A stretch of 64,000 nucleotides of DNA from Galeruca laticollis (lineage: Eukaryota; Arthropoda; Insecta; Coleoptera; Chrysomelidae), in the NCBI GenBank assembly GCA_963921935.1, contig OY998175.1:164050809-164114808 (forward strand). Direction: 5' to 3'. A model generated the notes under the pieces. The model was not told where the DNA came from. It did no database searches and saw only the letters and a program-made list of their open reading frames with translations. The position numbers and the translations under genes are program-made. This document shows, piece after piece, positions 33,424-45,342 of the stretch. Positions within the stretch are counted from its first letter, which is position 1, and each line of letters begins with the position of its first letter.

Positions 33424-33642
33424 GTAAGTAAAACTGCTATTTTGATGTTCCGAAATCATGTTGCTATGCTAAGAAGCGCGTCATAAAAAGTATTGCAATT
33501 TGAATTCTGGTTTTAATATCCATTACATATAATTGTATGTGAGTTCTATTTATGGTATTAGCATATTTCTACATGGAAAATTTCATGTAGTTTTAGTGGT
33601 TGGCAAAGTTACCCCATATATTTAGTAGCTCTTTTTTTTCAG
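33424..33642 (+). promoter_or_regulatory. Predicted 5'-UTR intron of pogo element 2 containing a terminal-type motif
   Basis: A GTAAGT donor at 33424 and a T-rich TTTTTTTTCAG acceptor ending 33642 stand three bases before the ATG at 33646. TTGGCAAAGTTACCCC lies at 33600-33615 inside the intron, the same placement as in pogo element 1. Confidence 0.5.
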
Positions 33643-33645
33643 AAT

Positions 33646-35453
33646 ATGGTTCGAAAATATAAGAGGCGTGTGGGTGCGCGCCGTTATAAAGATTATACCG
33701 AGCAGCAGCTGTACTTCTAATTGAGTCTAAGTGAATGGGATATACGGAGGCATCGAAAACCTTCAATATTCCTAGAAAGACCTTAGTGAATAAGGTGAAC
33801 AAGAAACATGAAGGTTCTGTTGGAGCACCTCAACTAATCTCTCCAGAAATTGAAAGATCGATTGTGGATATTATAATAGCCAGTTCAGAGTATGGATGTC
33901 CAATAACTATGATGGAATTGAGAATCGTGCTGAAGAGTCATTTGGACAAAGAAGGTGTCCGCCTTAGGAAATTTAAAGACAACTTACCTGTTGTAGATTG
34001 GTGCAGAAATTTTATTGCAAGACACAAACACCTACTATCCAACAGGCAGTGTCAAAACATTAAAAAAGCAAGAGCCGAAAAAACCGATGACGAAATGAAC
34101 AATTACTTCGACAACTTAGAAAATAATGTGGTAGGAATTCCACCTGGTTCAATCCTAAACTACGACAAAACGAACCTGAAGGACGACCCGGGATCGTCAA
34201 AATGCATTTTTAGAAGAGGTATTAAATACCCGGAAAGAGTTATGAACTCGACCAAGACCTCAATATCCGTAATGTTTGCTGCCAATGCCGATGGAACTTT
34301 ACTCGCGCCATACGTTGTATACAAGGCCGAAAGACTATACGATGCATGGTGTATAGGGGGACCTGAAGGGACTTGTTATAATAGAACGAAATCCGGGTGG
34401 TTTGACCAATGCCAATTTGAGGACTGGTTTACACAAATTATCTTACCGTGGGCTAAGAAAATTGATGGGTCCAAAGCGTTAATTGGGGATAACTTTTCGA
34501 GTCATTTGAATATAACCATCATTAGAGCGTGCCAAAGAAACTATATTAGATTCATCTTCCTGCCATCGAATTCAACTCATTTGACTCAGCCGTTAGATGT
34601 AAGTTTTTTCAAGCCCTTGAAAGTAGTTTGGCGACGCATAATAACTACATACAAAACAAAGAATCCACGAGACAGTTCAGTAAACAAAATAGCCTTCCCC
34701 CACTTATTAAAAAAAAAACTAATTGAACAGATAAAATTAAAAGATCCACAAATCATACAAAATGGATTCAGAGCAACTGGAATATATCCTTGTAACAGAG
34801 AAGAAATCCTTAGGAGAATGCCGAATAAAAGATTTCAGGAAACGAACACTGATATAAGCATCACTTTATTGGATTTCCTTAAGGAAAGTAGGACACCTTC
34901 AAAATCCAGCGCTCCGAAGAGAAAGAAGATGCTGAAAATAGAACCTGGAAAATCGGTTGCAGCTGAGAATTTTACGACGAATAATCCGCAAGAAAAGAAA
35001 CTTAATAAAACTGACAGAAATGAAGAAAATGACTGGGCCGAAACGGAAAGTGAATCTGAAGACGAAGTAGAATTAGATGAAGAACCTTGCCAAAAGACTG
35101 ATAACAGAAGTGATGAACCCCAGGCTCATTGCTCCCGTGATATAGTAACCCACAAGACTGAAAATAAATCGAAATTAGATGGAGTAAAAGAATCAGATTT
35201 CATAGTTGTAGCACTTTTAGGAAAAAAACAATACAAGCATTTCGTTGCGCAAGTCATCGAAAAAGAAAACGACTGTTGTCATGTAAAGTTTTTAAGACCA
35301 AAACCACAAAATAAGTTTTATTTTCCTAACATTGATGATACAGGTATTATTGTTGAACAGGATATTGTGACTATTTTAGAATCGCCAAAACTTACGTCAA
35401 CATCAAGACAAATTTTTTTCTTTGAAAATGTTGATTTTACCAAATTTAACTAG
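33646..35453 (+). pseudogene. pogo/Tigger DDE transposase, nearly intact
   Basis: ATG at 33646 gives MVRKYKRRVGARRYKDYTEQ, after which a frameshift and a TGA (33732-33734) separate the start from a 572-codon open frame (33735-35453). That frame completes the psq-type HTH (MGYTEASKTFNIPRKTL) and has the CENP-B-like HTH (residues about 60-110). It has all three DDE_1 acidic residues: ILNYDKTN (D144), LIGDNFSSH (D252) and LTQPLDVSFF (D288), counting from the internal Met. A basic and acidic linker (residues 400-500) leads to a C-terminal module (YKHFVAQVIEKENDCCHVKF) like that of the 9504-10343 relic. Only about 30 N-terminal codons are disturbed, so inactivation is recent or the internal Met is used. 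A shortened DNA-binding domain would then be expected. Confidence 0.9.
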
Positions 35454-35760
35454 GTTTAGTTCTTTTTTACCTATGTAAAAGTTTTTAAGACTGTTTTTAT
35501 TTTTTAAATTTCATCTGTGTTTACCTTAGAGTTAAGAATTAAGTTGTTTTTATTTTGTGTTATTTATGAATCAGTATTATTTCCAGAAAAACTTTCTGTG
35601 TTGCTCAATATTCTTAAATATATTATATATATTAATTTTAAAATAGTATTTGTAGCCCTTATTAAAATTTTCTTTTTTTAAAATACATTAAAGGAGGGCA
35701 AAGTAACCTTTACAGAGGCTTAACATTGCATGTACGCATCAGAAGCACGCAATTAAGGTA

Positions 35761-35800
35761 GTTGGCAAAGTAACCCCAAAACCGAGGTAACTTTGCCAAC
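35761..35800. repeat. Hairpin of terminal-type motifs in pogo element 2
   Basis: GTTGGCAAAGTAACC and GGTAACTTTGCCAAC form an inverted pair with one mismatch and a 10-base loop, located between the stop codon and the right end. Confidence 0.75.
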
Positions 35801-35979
35801 TTTTTGAAGTTTTAAAAAAAGCGGTTGTTATAAATGTTATGCCTTCTTAAAACAACACTAAGTAGCCAAAGGGTGAAAATTTCATATATATAGAGCTGGC
35901 GGTATAATTCCCAATAAAATCAGAGATATTTTTAAAAAATCAGAAATTTTGTGCAAAGTAACCCCACTTTACGGTATGA

Positions 35980-36661
35980 TATGTTTCTATATCTTTTAGA
36001 TATTTTGGTAGAATGTTAAATATTTTTGGACCTTGGAAAATGAAAGAGTACTGAGTTGTAGTTTAGTGACAAAAACTGACTTCAACGTCCAGTTTCGTGG
36101 CAGAACGAGTCTGATTTTGCACAGATCTTAAAACTAATTTTTGTTCATTAAACATTCTTTATAAACAATTTTAAATATGTATGAAATGAATGTTGAATAC
36201 TTTAGTTTCTTTATACAAGAGATCTGTCGGATATAGCCTGTTTCTTCTATAAATAATTTTAATCAATAAATTTTGTGCCAATTGTAATGTATTGAGTGTT
36301 GTTTTAAAAGCTATGCTGGTATGCAATATGAAATAACAGATTCTGCAAGTGAGGTATAAAAAATCAATAAATTTTTCTTATACAAGATATCACGCAGAAT
36401 TTATTGATCAAAGTACGTAAATGTTTAGCAACATAACTAATATGCTCAGTCCATTTTAAGTGTTGATAAAGTAAGATCCCGAGATATTTTGTTGACATTG
36501 TTTTTTCAATGAGATGACAGCCACAATCTTGGTGGTTGTTACAATTTGCTTTATGTAATTTAACAATTAAATCATGTGGTTGATCGTCTTTGGTTGTAGA
36601 AAAAGTTATAAATGTAGTTTTGTTGATATTCAAGAACAACCTATTATTGTTTAGCCACATA
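35980..36661 (-). pseudogene. LINE ORF2, RT thumb and C-terminal part (downstream of insertion)
   Basis: It resumes with WLNNNRLFLNINKTTFITFS and STKYLGILLYQHLKWTEHI (the NxxKT and FLGxxID-x-W-HI blocks of RT), then SLAESVISYCIPAW, and a tail with LYKE-like and DLCKIRLVLPRNW segments. The last part has frameshifts. Confidence 0.85.
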
Positions 36662-37752
36662 CAGTGTTGGGAACATTACGAGGGAACATACGTTTTACCG
36701 TCAATGTGTTAGAAAGAGACAAAATACATATAAATTCAGTGTATCATTCCTTTTCGCTAACAGGATATCATAAAGTGGAAAACGTGCAATTACTGTATGT
36801 CTAATGGGATGTCTGGCAGGCACCGCCTTCGAGAAGTGTGCAGTTTTAAATAAACAAATTAGAAATGCATTCAAGCTATTACTAGTCACTTTACCACAGC
36901 AAAATGTTGTATAAACAACTCATTATGTTAAAGATCGCAATGAAAGAAGTTAATGTTAGAAATACAGATGCGTAATGTGCACAGTTTAGTTTATTAATTG
37001 AGAAATAATATGATTGTACTACACTGATAGCTTAATGCAATGAACAATAAAAAAATCAACATTACTTTCGTTTATCCCTTCATGATTAATTTACAAAGAA
37101 ATAATTCAGTAGTAATAAACTAATTCACTATATCAGTTCGGGTAGTACAATTAATGAATATAAGCATAATAATTTTTATTAACATCATAATAATCTATGG
37201 CAACAATACAGAGTCCAAAAGTGACAATATGTTGCAATAAAACAAGTATATTCAGTGTATCCCCATTTTCTATAACAGGATATCATAAAATGAGAAATAA
37301 GTCGTATGCTAATATTTGTTCAACTGTCTTCTGGTTTTAAAAACATCTCAATGTAAACCGCCTGCTTCCTACGCTCCTAATAAAACGATTCCGTTTGCAT
37401 CCCTAATTATTCTATTTTTATCTGTCCCCTCTCTTTATTTTCAATCCACGCGTTAGATTGTAGTGCGTTTAAAAATTTCCTTCTTATTTGTGAGAGAAAT
37501 CAGTCACATTTAATTTCAACGTAAAACTATAACCTCTCACGGCCAAAATGAAATTATAATGGTCACATGGCGTTACCAGTGTGTTGGAGAAGGACAATCA
37601 TGAGACAGAGAATTGAAAGCCAGCGTAGATTACTATACCAGACGAATAAGAATCGCGCGTGCGCCTCTTGAAGATGTTTAACTGTACAATCTGGGTACTT
37701 CACTAAACGTTTGTTTGCGAATGAGTAACGATCTTTTGCAAATCTTATTAAA

Positions 37753-38825
37753 ATGAGTATGCAAGTACACCAAAAAGTGCAAATTGTAAAATGGTACTAC
37801 CAGGTTCATTCATGTCGAGAAATAGCAGAAAATTTGTTTATTGTGGCATTCGAAAATTCCCAACCAGTTAGCAAAAAACAAGTGAGGACGGTTATAAAAA
37901 TTTTTTAAGAGCATGGATGTGTCAATCCTACTAAACATGGACCGCGTACACAAAATCGTCAAACCCAACTCGAAAAATAAGAAAGAGATATCTTAATTTG
38001 TGCCAGTGTGGAAAATAATCCCCTACAATCGTCCACTCATTTAGCAAAGGATTTTGATGTTGATCCGAAAACGATTCGGACTGTATTAAAAAAAATGGTT
38101 ATCGTAGTTTCAAACTGAAAAAGAGCCATGAAATTTTTCCAGACGATCAATTTCGTAGAATGGAATTTTGTGAAATAGTTATGGAAATAATACAATTGGA
38201 CGCAAACTTTCCGAAAAATATTTTGTTCACAGATGAATCGACTTTTCCCATACACGGTGCACATAATTCATCCGTTATTCGATATTGGTCAAGGACAAAT
38301 CTACACAAACATTACAATAATAGAACTCAATATCCCCAAAAGTTAAATGTTTGGGCTGGAATATTAGGTGAACATTTAATTGGACCATTTTTGATTGACG
38401 GCAATTTAATCGGACAGAAATATTTGGACATGCTGGAAAATCAAATTATTTATACAATTAGGTGTCAGCTTCAATGATATCTGGTACCAACATGACGGTT
38501 GTGCATCACATAATTTCGACTAGCATTAAATTTTTTTAATACACAATTTCCCAATCGGATAATATCCACGAATGGTACCATAAGATGGCCTGCGAGATCT
38601 CCAGATCTGGCTCCCAACGATTTCTTTTTCTGGGGTTACATAAAATCGAGAATTTATGGGTTCCAAGAAAACAGAGCCACTTCTCTAAATGAACTTAGGG
38701 AACAAATTTTACAAATTTGTATGCAAATAACACCTGAAATGATCATACGTGTTCGTCAAGAATTTTATAACAGTCTCGGTTACTGCTTATCTCAAAACGG
38801 GGGTTTATTGGAACATTTGATTTAA
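37753..38825 (+). pseudogene. mariner-like transposase (DUF4817-type HTH), frameshifted
   Basis: ATG at 37753 gives MSMQVHQKVQIVKWYYQVHS, the helix-turn-helix of this insect family. The frame is soon broken (KIF then TAA). Later pieces are LICASVENNPLQSSTHLAKD, MEFCEIVMEIIQLDANFPK, FTDESTFPIHGAHN (first Asp, about 38230), YPQKLNVWAGILGEHLIGPF, YQHDGCASHNF (second Asp, about 38490), RWPARSPDLAPNDFFFWGY (third Asp, about 38590-38640), and the C-terminus GGLLEHLI then TAA at 38823-38825. The catalytic triad is present but the frame changes several times. Confidence 0.88.
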
Positions 38826-38943
38826 GCTCATTGAAGAATTAAGTTTTATTTTCTAATTTATTACATATCATAATATAACTTTTATTTAAAAATTGTAGGC
38901 ATTAGAATTCGATTTTATTTTCGTTTTTTTTTTAATTTGTATT

Positions 38944-38959
38944 GTGTGTGTGTGTGTGT
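38944..38959. repeat. (GT)n microsatellite
   Basis: Eight GT units in the 3' part of the mariner-type element. Confidence 0.9.
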
Positions 38960-39835
38960 TTATACAGAGAATTCGTTCTCATTTGCTTACAAACGATAAA
39001 GATGCCAAATTTTTTTTACTAACACATTCGAAACACAGCTGATGTTTCGAGACCAATTTCACGTTGCCAAATCTGAAAAAAGTAAAGGTTTTAACCGCTT
39101 TCAAACTGAAAACTAGAACAATTTCCAGCATTACAATAAAATATTCAACGAATAAATGGAATTAATTATATCTTGATCTCTTTCAACCTCTTGAATTGTC
39201 ATGATTAAAATCTTCTTATAACTTGTTCTCGTGTTAGACCAATACGTTCTACAATTAATATAAATATACAATGAAAATTGGCAATACTGTTAGCAGCTAC
39301 AAAGAATTTGTAAGAGGCCGGCGTTGTGGGTTTTCCACTTATGAGATCCTGTTAGCGAAAAATGAGAATTAAGATATTTGGAAACACATATTATTATTAA
39401 TACAAATTTTATTTCGCTTGTTATGTTATTTGTTCCAATACTAACCGAACTAATGTAGTGAATTAGATTATTACTACTGAATTATTCCTTTGTAAATTAA
39501 TCGTGAAGGGATGAACGAAAGTAATGTTGATTTTTTTTATTGTTCAGTGCATTGCATTGCATTCATTGCATTATATTATTTCTCAATTAATAAACTAAAC
39601 TGTCCACATTACACGTCTGTATTTGCACTCTCGAAAGCGGTGCCTACCAGACATACCTTTATACGTGGTGGGAGTATACTTCCACCACGCCTTTACACAT
39701 ATACAGTAATTGCACGTTTTCCACTTTATGATATCCTGTTAGCGAAAAAGAATGATACATTGAATTTATATGTATTTTGTCTCTTTCTAACACATTGACG
39801 ATAAAACATGTGCCCACAGAATTTTCCTAACACTG

Positions 39836-41940
39836 CATACTCGTTCTTTAATTCAGTCTCAGCAATATGTTTAGTTTCTTCCCACGTAGGACCCGTGAAT
39901 ATAATCGCAGTATCGTCTGCATAACATATTAAGTAACCCTTGAAATTATTTATTTTAGTTATACTGTTAATATAAATCAGAAAAAGTATTGGGCCTAAAA
40001 ACGTCCCATGTGGTACTCCAATTGAAACTTCAGACTCATAACTTAGTCCATTTTCAATTTTGACTTTTTGAGTACTTCCGGATAAATAGAATCTCGTTAA
40101 ATCTAAAGCTGTGCCTCTAATTCCATATCTATTCAATTTTTGAATAAGTAATACATGATTTACAGTATCAAAGGCTTTAGATAAATCCAAAAATATTGCC
40201 AATGTTTTTTTAGATTTATCGACGGCCTCTACAGCAGTATTAACAAAATATAATATGCCATTTTCGGTGTTACAATTTTTTATAAATCCGAATTGTCTTT
40301 TTGTTATTATATGTTTCTTGTCTAGAAATTCAATTAATCTGTTTTTAATAGTGTTCAAATATTTTGGCAGTGTTGTTAATAACAAATATGGGTCTTTAGT
40401 TCTCAAGTTGTGATTTCTTACCGGATTTAAACATAAGAGTGATGATTGAGTAAAGAAGGGTACCAGTTGAAAAGCATTGATTGATTTAAAATACTAGAAT
40501 GAATGTTTTTAACGTTTTTGATGTAATTCCGCCTGGGCCTGGAGCTGTGTTAATTTTAAGGTTAGAAATTACGGTTATCTCAGCATTTGTAACCAGGCGC
40601 AAAAAGATTGTTTGATTGATGTTTAAATCATTCAGAAAATGTTTGTGTTAGTGTTGTTGATCTATACGTTTACACATGGTTTTACCTATATTTGTGAAAA
40701 AATCATTGAATTTATTGGCTTTTTGTTTCTTATCACTTAACACAGAACTATTTTCAAGAATAATATCGGAGTTACGGATATTATTTTGCTTGCGTTTACC
40801 ACAAACATCATTAATGGTACTCGAATTTTTTTTATAGTTCGTGCCAGCCTCAGAAATTAGATTTTTGTGAAAGTCATGTTTTTTATATACTGTTTCCAGT
40901 TCAGGCGTATTTCTTTTTGTTAATTGTTGCTTTAAGCTATCTTTTTGGATTATAGAGTTTATTAGACCAGCTGTAATCCATGGTTGTAACTTAATGTGTT
41001 TTTTGGATTTTATTATTTGACTGTAGCCATTTCAATAAAATTATTAACTTTATTAATAAAATTATCATAACATAACTGGGGGCTTGCTTCGGATATACAA
41101 TTTTCCCAGTTTTCATCCAGAAGTAGTGAGTTTAATTTATTAATATTAATTGTTTTTATTCTTTTCTCCGCATTCAATTTATTAGGTTTACGTTCTAGGA
41201 ATGTAATATCAATGGAAGGAGCAAAGTGATCGGTAACATATGTATGGAATATTATGGGAGTAATAGATACCATATCTTTTAAACAGTTTTCTTTTCTCAG
41301 AAAAATATGATCTATCATCGATTTAGAGTATTTGGTGATTCTAGTCGGTTTGTTAATATATGATAAAAGTCCATGGGATGCCAAAATCTCTAAATAATTG
41401 TTAGTTTTAATACTATCGGTATTCAAAATAGTTACATTTATATCCCCCATATATATTTCAATATTTTGTGTTTTTTTAATTCTGATAAATACACCTCTAA
41501 ATTATTTATGTAGTCACGACTTTTTGTTGATGGATGCCTATAGTATGCAGTCAAATCTATTTTATTATTTATAGAAAGGTATTTAGTTGAAAATGTCATC
41601 CTTAGAAATTGACTTTCATTTACTCTCTCCACTATTACATCCGCGAATATATCATTATTTACATATAGCATCACTCCGTCACATTTATTGATGGTTGATT
41701 CGTTATATTCTCAATATTTCTAGTTTCGGAAAGGATAATTATATCTAAACAATTATTTGCCATTTCGATATATACTAATAATTCATCTAAATATTTTTTC
41801 AGACTTCTTATATTAAAGTGAATTACACCAAGTGAACATTCATCCTTACCCACTCTCTCCTGAAAGTAATCAGAAAAATATTCACATTCTTTTGTATCTA
41901 CTGCTTCAGTCTTATCTAAAATGTTAATATAATCTAGCAT
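39836..41940 (-). pseudogene. LINE ORF2: endonuclease and reverse transcriptase (upstream of insertion)
   Basis: Pieces in order: LGVIHFNIRSLKKYLDELLV and IIILSETRNI (start of the EEP endonuclease, 41820-41700), LTAYYRHPS, GDINVTIL (41450), then HIFLRKEN and VTDHFAPSIDI (the SDH-like end of the nuclease). A decayed linker follows, then RT: QFGFIKNCNTENGI, IFLDLSKAFDTVNHVLLIQK (block A, about 40185), GVPHGTFLGPILFLIYINSI, CYADDTAIIF (the YxDD box, 39930-39900) and ETELKNEY, where the mariner-type element interrupts it. Three frame breaks occur in the nuclease-linker part; the RT is open. Confidence 0.88.
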
Positions 41941-42099
41941 TTAAATTATTAATAGTAGATAATTGTTACAAGTGAGCAATCCGTAAGCATTAAATTAGAC
42001 AATTCACAGAAAAAAGAAAAACAAATAAAATAAAATGAAATAAAATAAAAAGGAAATAGGTACAGCAAAAGACAAAATAAAAAAAGGTTAAATCTATAA

Positions 42100-42756
42100 A
42101 AATTAACTCGTTATAAATTTTGAACTATATCTTGACAATTTCTTATTAATGAAATCTTATTTTTATTATTCACATAAATTTTACCAGAACTGGTCCAAAC
42201 ATTGTTTAATTCCCATTTTGAAATTGCTTCATTTAATAATTCCATGCGATTTGGTTAGATCTTCCTTAATCCCTATTCCAGTACCCTTTAGCAATTTCTT
42301 TCTGTTGTAAATATTAGTTTTAATTTCATTGCTGGCCAATTTGAGATATATACATCTGGACTTCTCTTCATATTCTTTACCAATTCGGTGGCACATCTGA
42401 ATATAAATTTAAGAACCTCCTCTCTCGTATTTTTCTTTGTTTTCTCTGCCATCTTAAATATTCTCAGGGACATTGATCTGGTAAATTGATCAAGTCTTTC
42501 AATATTTTTCTTTATCTTCTCTTCATCAAGCTGCTTTTCATTCAAAGATTTTCGCAATTCCTTAATTTTCTCCTCATTATCCAAATTAATTTTCTCCAAT
42601 TTTTGATTCATTTCGACCAAGGACTGGTCTATTACTGTAAGTCTATTTTCTAGGGTTTTTACATTATCAGTTATTGTTTTTTGGAATGAACCTGAAAGTA
42701 GTATTTACAGCCTTGGTTACTGCAGTTTCTATTTCTTCATGAAGAGTGAGAACCAT
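42100..42756 (-). pseudogene. LINE ORF1 (coiled-coil RNA-binding protein)
   Basis: ATG at 42756 begins MVLTLHEEIETAVTKAVNTT. After one frameshift comes a long coiled coil with heptads (LENRLTVIDQSLVEMNQKLE, then LRKSLNEKQLDEEKIKKNIE), an SLRIFKMAEKTKKNTREEV segment like the start of the ORF1p RRM, and, after another frameshift, EDLTKSRMELLNEAISKWEL and NNVWTSSGKIYV, like the ORF1p C-terminal domain. Order and content match L1/CR1-style ORF1 proteins, which coat the element RNA. Confidence 0.75.
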
Positions 42757-43268
42757 ATTATAATATATTTGTAATTACAGCGTCACTGTTTATTAACACT
42801 TTGCGAAATTTTCAGTTTTTAGTTTGTTATAATCTGTTCTAAATTTGAAAAATTGGAGAGCTCACTTTAATCTCCACTTATTTATTTGCCATTAGGCCCG
42901 TACATACAATTAATCATTTAAATAATTATTGAAAAGCAATGTTGAAACTTTGTATTATAAGAAAAAGGAACGTATTACATTACTCATTTATAAGCAATTA
43001 AGAGCATTGAAATTTTTTTTTCAGAAATGGGCGAAATTTTCCTATCAAAAGCATACATCCTATGGCGCCAAAAATAAATCAAGGCGCAACTGTCTAGATA
43101 TCAAGTAATCATTTGCTAACTGTTAAATGGAAAGATAGACGCGACGTTGGGAATGTGTAGGAAAGCTCACCAAGTGGTATAAGAATTTCTTTTTCATATG
43201 ATATACCGTTCACTTCTCAATGCACATGCTCTGTATTTAACCCAAAATATAGAGAAAGAACATCTACA
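42757..43268. other. Short gap; LINE 5' end and flank
   Basis: AT-rich. May include the LINE 5' UTR. No gene seen. Confidence 0.35.
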
Positions 43269-45154
43269 CAGTAAAAAATGAAGGTAAATTTACATGTAGT
43301 TTACATAAGAAGTAGGTGGAACTTTACTGTAAATAAAATGTAAATGCTTATTGTAGCCTGAATTATAAGCGAAATTACATTGTACAAGTACTTATCCAAT
43401 ATTTTTGTGGTTATACACACATTTTTCAATTTTCCTTTAAGATTACATAGTATTTTTACGAAATATATGTGGACAATCTATAACTCTGAAAATATTTTAT
43501 TTTATCTCGTGAATTTCAACAATTACTATGTGAATTTCAAAAATTGTTGTAAATGTACATGACACTTAGACGAATAATTCAGTGTAACTTTACTCAAAAT
43601 AAATCCAACTTTCTTTTTTATGTAGTTTTCAAGTAAAATCAGATTAGGCCTGTAATTTTACAATATGCATGTAAGTATACTTATATTTTTTAATAATCTT
43701 GTAATTTTACATAGGATTTTGATGTAATATTTGTGCAAAATATGAAATGATGTGAATAAATTCTTTTAAAATCTAAATTTTAACAGTGACCATGCGACGT
43801 CAAAAAATATTGTAAGTATACATGAAATTTTGGTGAATAAAGAACTTTATTAATAATTTATTATAAAATTTTGTAATTTAAATATGTATGGATTCTAAAC
43901 AATGTGAAACTATATCGATTCCTAAGAATTCAACTTTTGACAATAGAGAAAAAGTGATACGGCTGAATATGCGGTTTTTTTGGAAAAAATCGATATGATT
44001 TTACATCTATTTCTTTTCATATTTGGCAAACTAAACACCTAAGTTACTCTTAACATATTCTCAAAATACATCAAGGGCCTAAAATGTTATTGTGTTCCAA
44101 ATATTAGCCAACACTTTTTTGCCAGAGGTATGGAATTGCATTGCCCCTTAAAAAGTTTAAAATTAAATATAAACATTCCCTTTACATAAACTAGTGAAAT
44201 TAATTATAAAAAGTTGTAAACATTTTTTCCTAAATACTGTGATTTCTACAAAATCCGTGTAATAGAATTACACCATTTAAGGAATAAGGAATTATACACA
44301 TAATTAACCTAAAATCACATGATTTGCGTAATTATTACATTATATGTGTGACACTATACCCCACGTGATTAGTTAAAACCAATGAGAGGCGATTTCTCTT
44401 ACTGGCAAAACAACAGCGTGTGTCTTTGTTAATTTATGTTTGCAGTTTGCAGACGAGTTTCACGTGAATTGTATTGTTTTGCAGAATAAATAATTTTTAG
44501 GTATTATTTCTCAAAAATGTTGTTGGAGACATTTTAAATGTATGGCCAATTTTAATGAACAAAAAAGCAATTTTATGGCATTTTCACAAACTGGCCAATG
44601 TCGATATAGGTTCTCTTCCAACCATCATGATATAAATTCGAAATTTTTATGAATTTTTTATGGAAGAACTCCTTATAAAATGTATTCATTTTAGGAAAAA
44701 GAATTAACCTTTGTGTCTTCACAATAAGTTTAGTTTATTGATTTAGATTTATTGAAATCAATTCTACAAAGAGCATTTTAAAATACAAAGTATATTGAGT
44801 TATTTTATTCGAGATAGTGATCATACCACGTATGGCTTAAAAAATATATCATCCTAAATTTACGTTTTCTCTTGAAACTTGTAATGACCGAATGTTCTTT
44901 CCCATTTATTTTGCTCGTGTAATTACACTGAAAAATGTACAAGGTCTGGCGAAACTTCGAGTCATAGAATTGTATAGTACCTAATTATAATTTATAAATG
45001 TTTGCCATTACTTTCCATCTTTCCCTTAAACTGTAGACGATACTAAAGAACTTCAAACTCACGTTGTAAATAAACTAAAGCTATGACAAATGTGCGACTA
45101 AGTTTCACTGGATCGATAAATGTGATATAATTTAACCTATAAATTGGTTTTTAG

Positions 45155-45342
45155 AAGGAAGCTACAAAATCTTTTTCGAAAAGGTACCAGTTATAGAAGA
45201 TTCAAGTTTTCCAGAAGCACTAAAGTTTTGCTTCGCGCTTTATTTTATTTATAATCTACAATATCCGAAAGAAATTTTGTGTGTTCTAGAAATGATTCAA
45301 ATATATTTTTTGAAAATTCACCCAGATGAATGGACTAAATAA
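45155..45342 (+). pseudogene. Isolated terminal exon of a multicopy arthropod ORF
   Basis: After a GGTTTTTAG acceptor-like site, 62 codons read GSYKIFFEKVPVIEDSSFPE, ALKFCFALYFIYNLQYPKEI, LCVLEMIQIYFLKIHPDEW, then TAA at 45340-45342. The layout (a beta strand, acidic spacer, SF-EA-x3-FA-YFI-N-QYPK, then FIQ-x-I-P) matches the C-terminal domain of an uncharacterised ORF family that is repeated in insects and cnidarians and is probably transposon-borne. A possible upstream piece is ILNVWPILMNKKAILW near 44540. I do not know its function. Confidence 0.45.

Larger units (their letters stand above)
33340..35974. mobile_element. pogo/Tigger element 2 (right end clear, left end not found)
   Basis: The right end is complementary to CCGTAAAGTGGGGTTACTTT and lies at about 35974, followed by TA (35975-35976). 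No matching left end is visible before the gene, where piggyBac sequence adjoins. The TTGGCAAAGT(T/A)ACCCC motif occurs at 33600, 35762, 35786 (inverted) and 35953. Confidence 0.7.
36662..39835. mobile_element. mariner-type transposon with very long TIRs, 3.17 kb
   Basis: The ends CAGTGTTGGGAAC... and ...CCTAACACTG are inverted. The similarity continues inward through CAATGTGTTAGAAAGAGACA, GCTAACAGGATATCATAAAG and CAGTTTAGTTTATTAATTG to about 37310 on the left and 39330 on the right, giving arms of 500-650 bp with indels. The ACAGGATATCATAAA block occurs twice per arm. The flanks are CATA (36658-36661) and CATA (39836-39839), compatible with a 4-bp duplication or with TA plus chance. It lies inside the LINE RT gene. 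Confidence 0.88.
35976..42756 (-). mobile_element. Two-ORF non-LTR retrotransposon (LINE), split by a DNA transposon
   Basis: The minus strand holds ORF1 (42756-42100), ORF2 endonuclease and RT (41940-39836), then a 3.17-kb mariner-type insertion (36662-39835), then the rest of the RT and C-terminal region (36661-35980). The 3' end abuts the right end of pogo element 2. The jockey/CR1-like superfamily is inferred from ORF order, the EEP-type endonuclease and the RT motifs. Confidence 0.85.

Noticed and set aside
33593..33802. Minus-strand frame opposite the pogo start
   Set aside because: Antisense to the pogo HTH region and intron.
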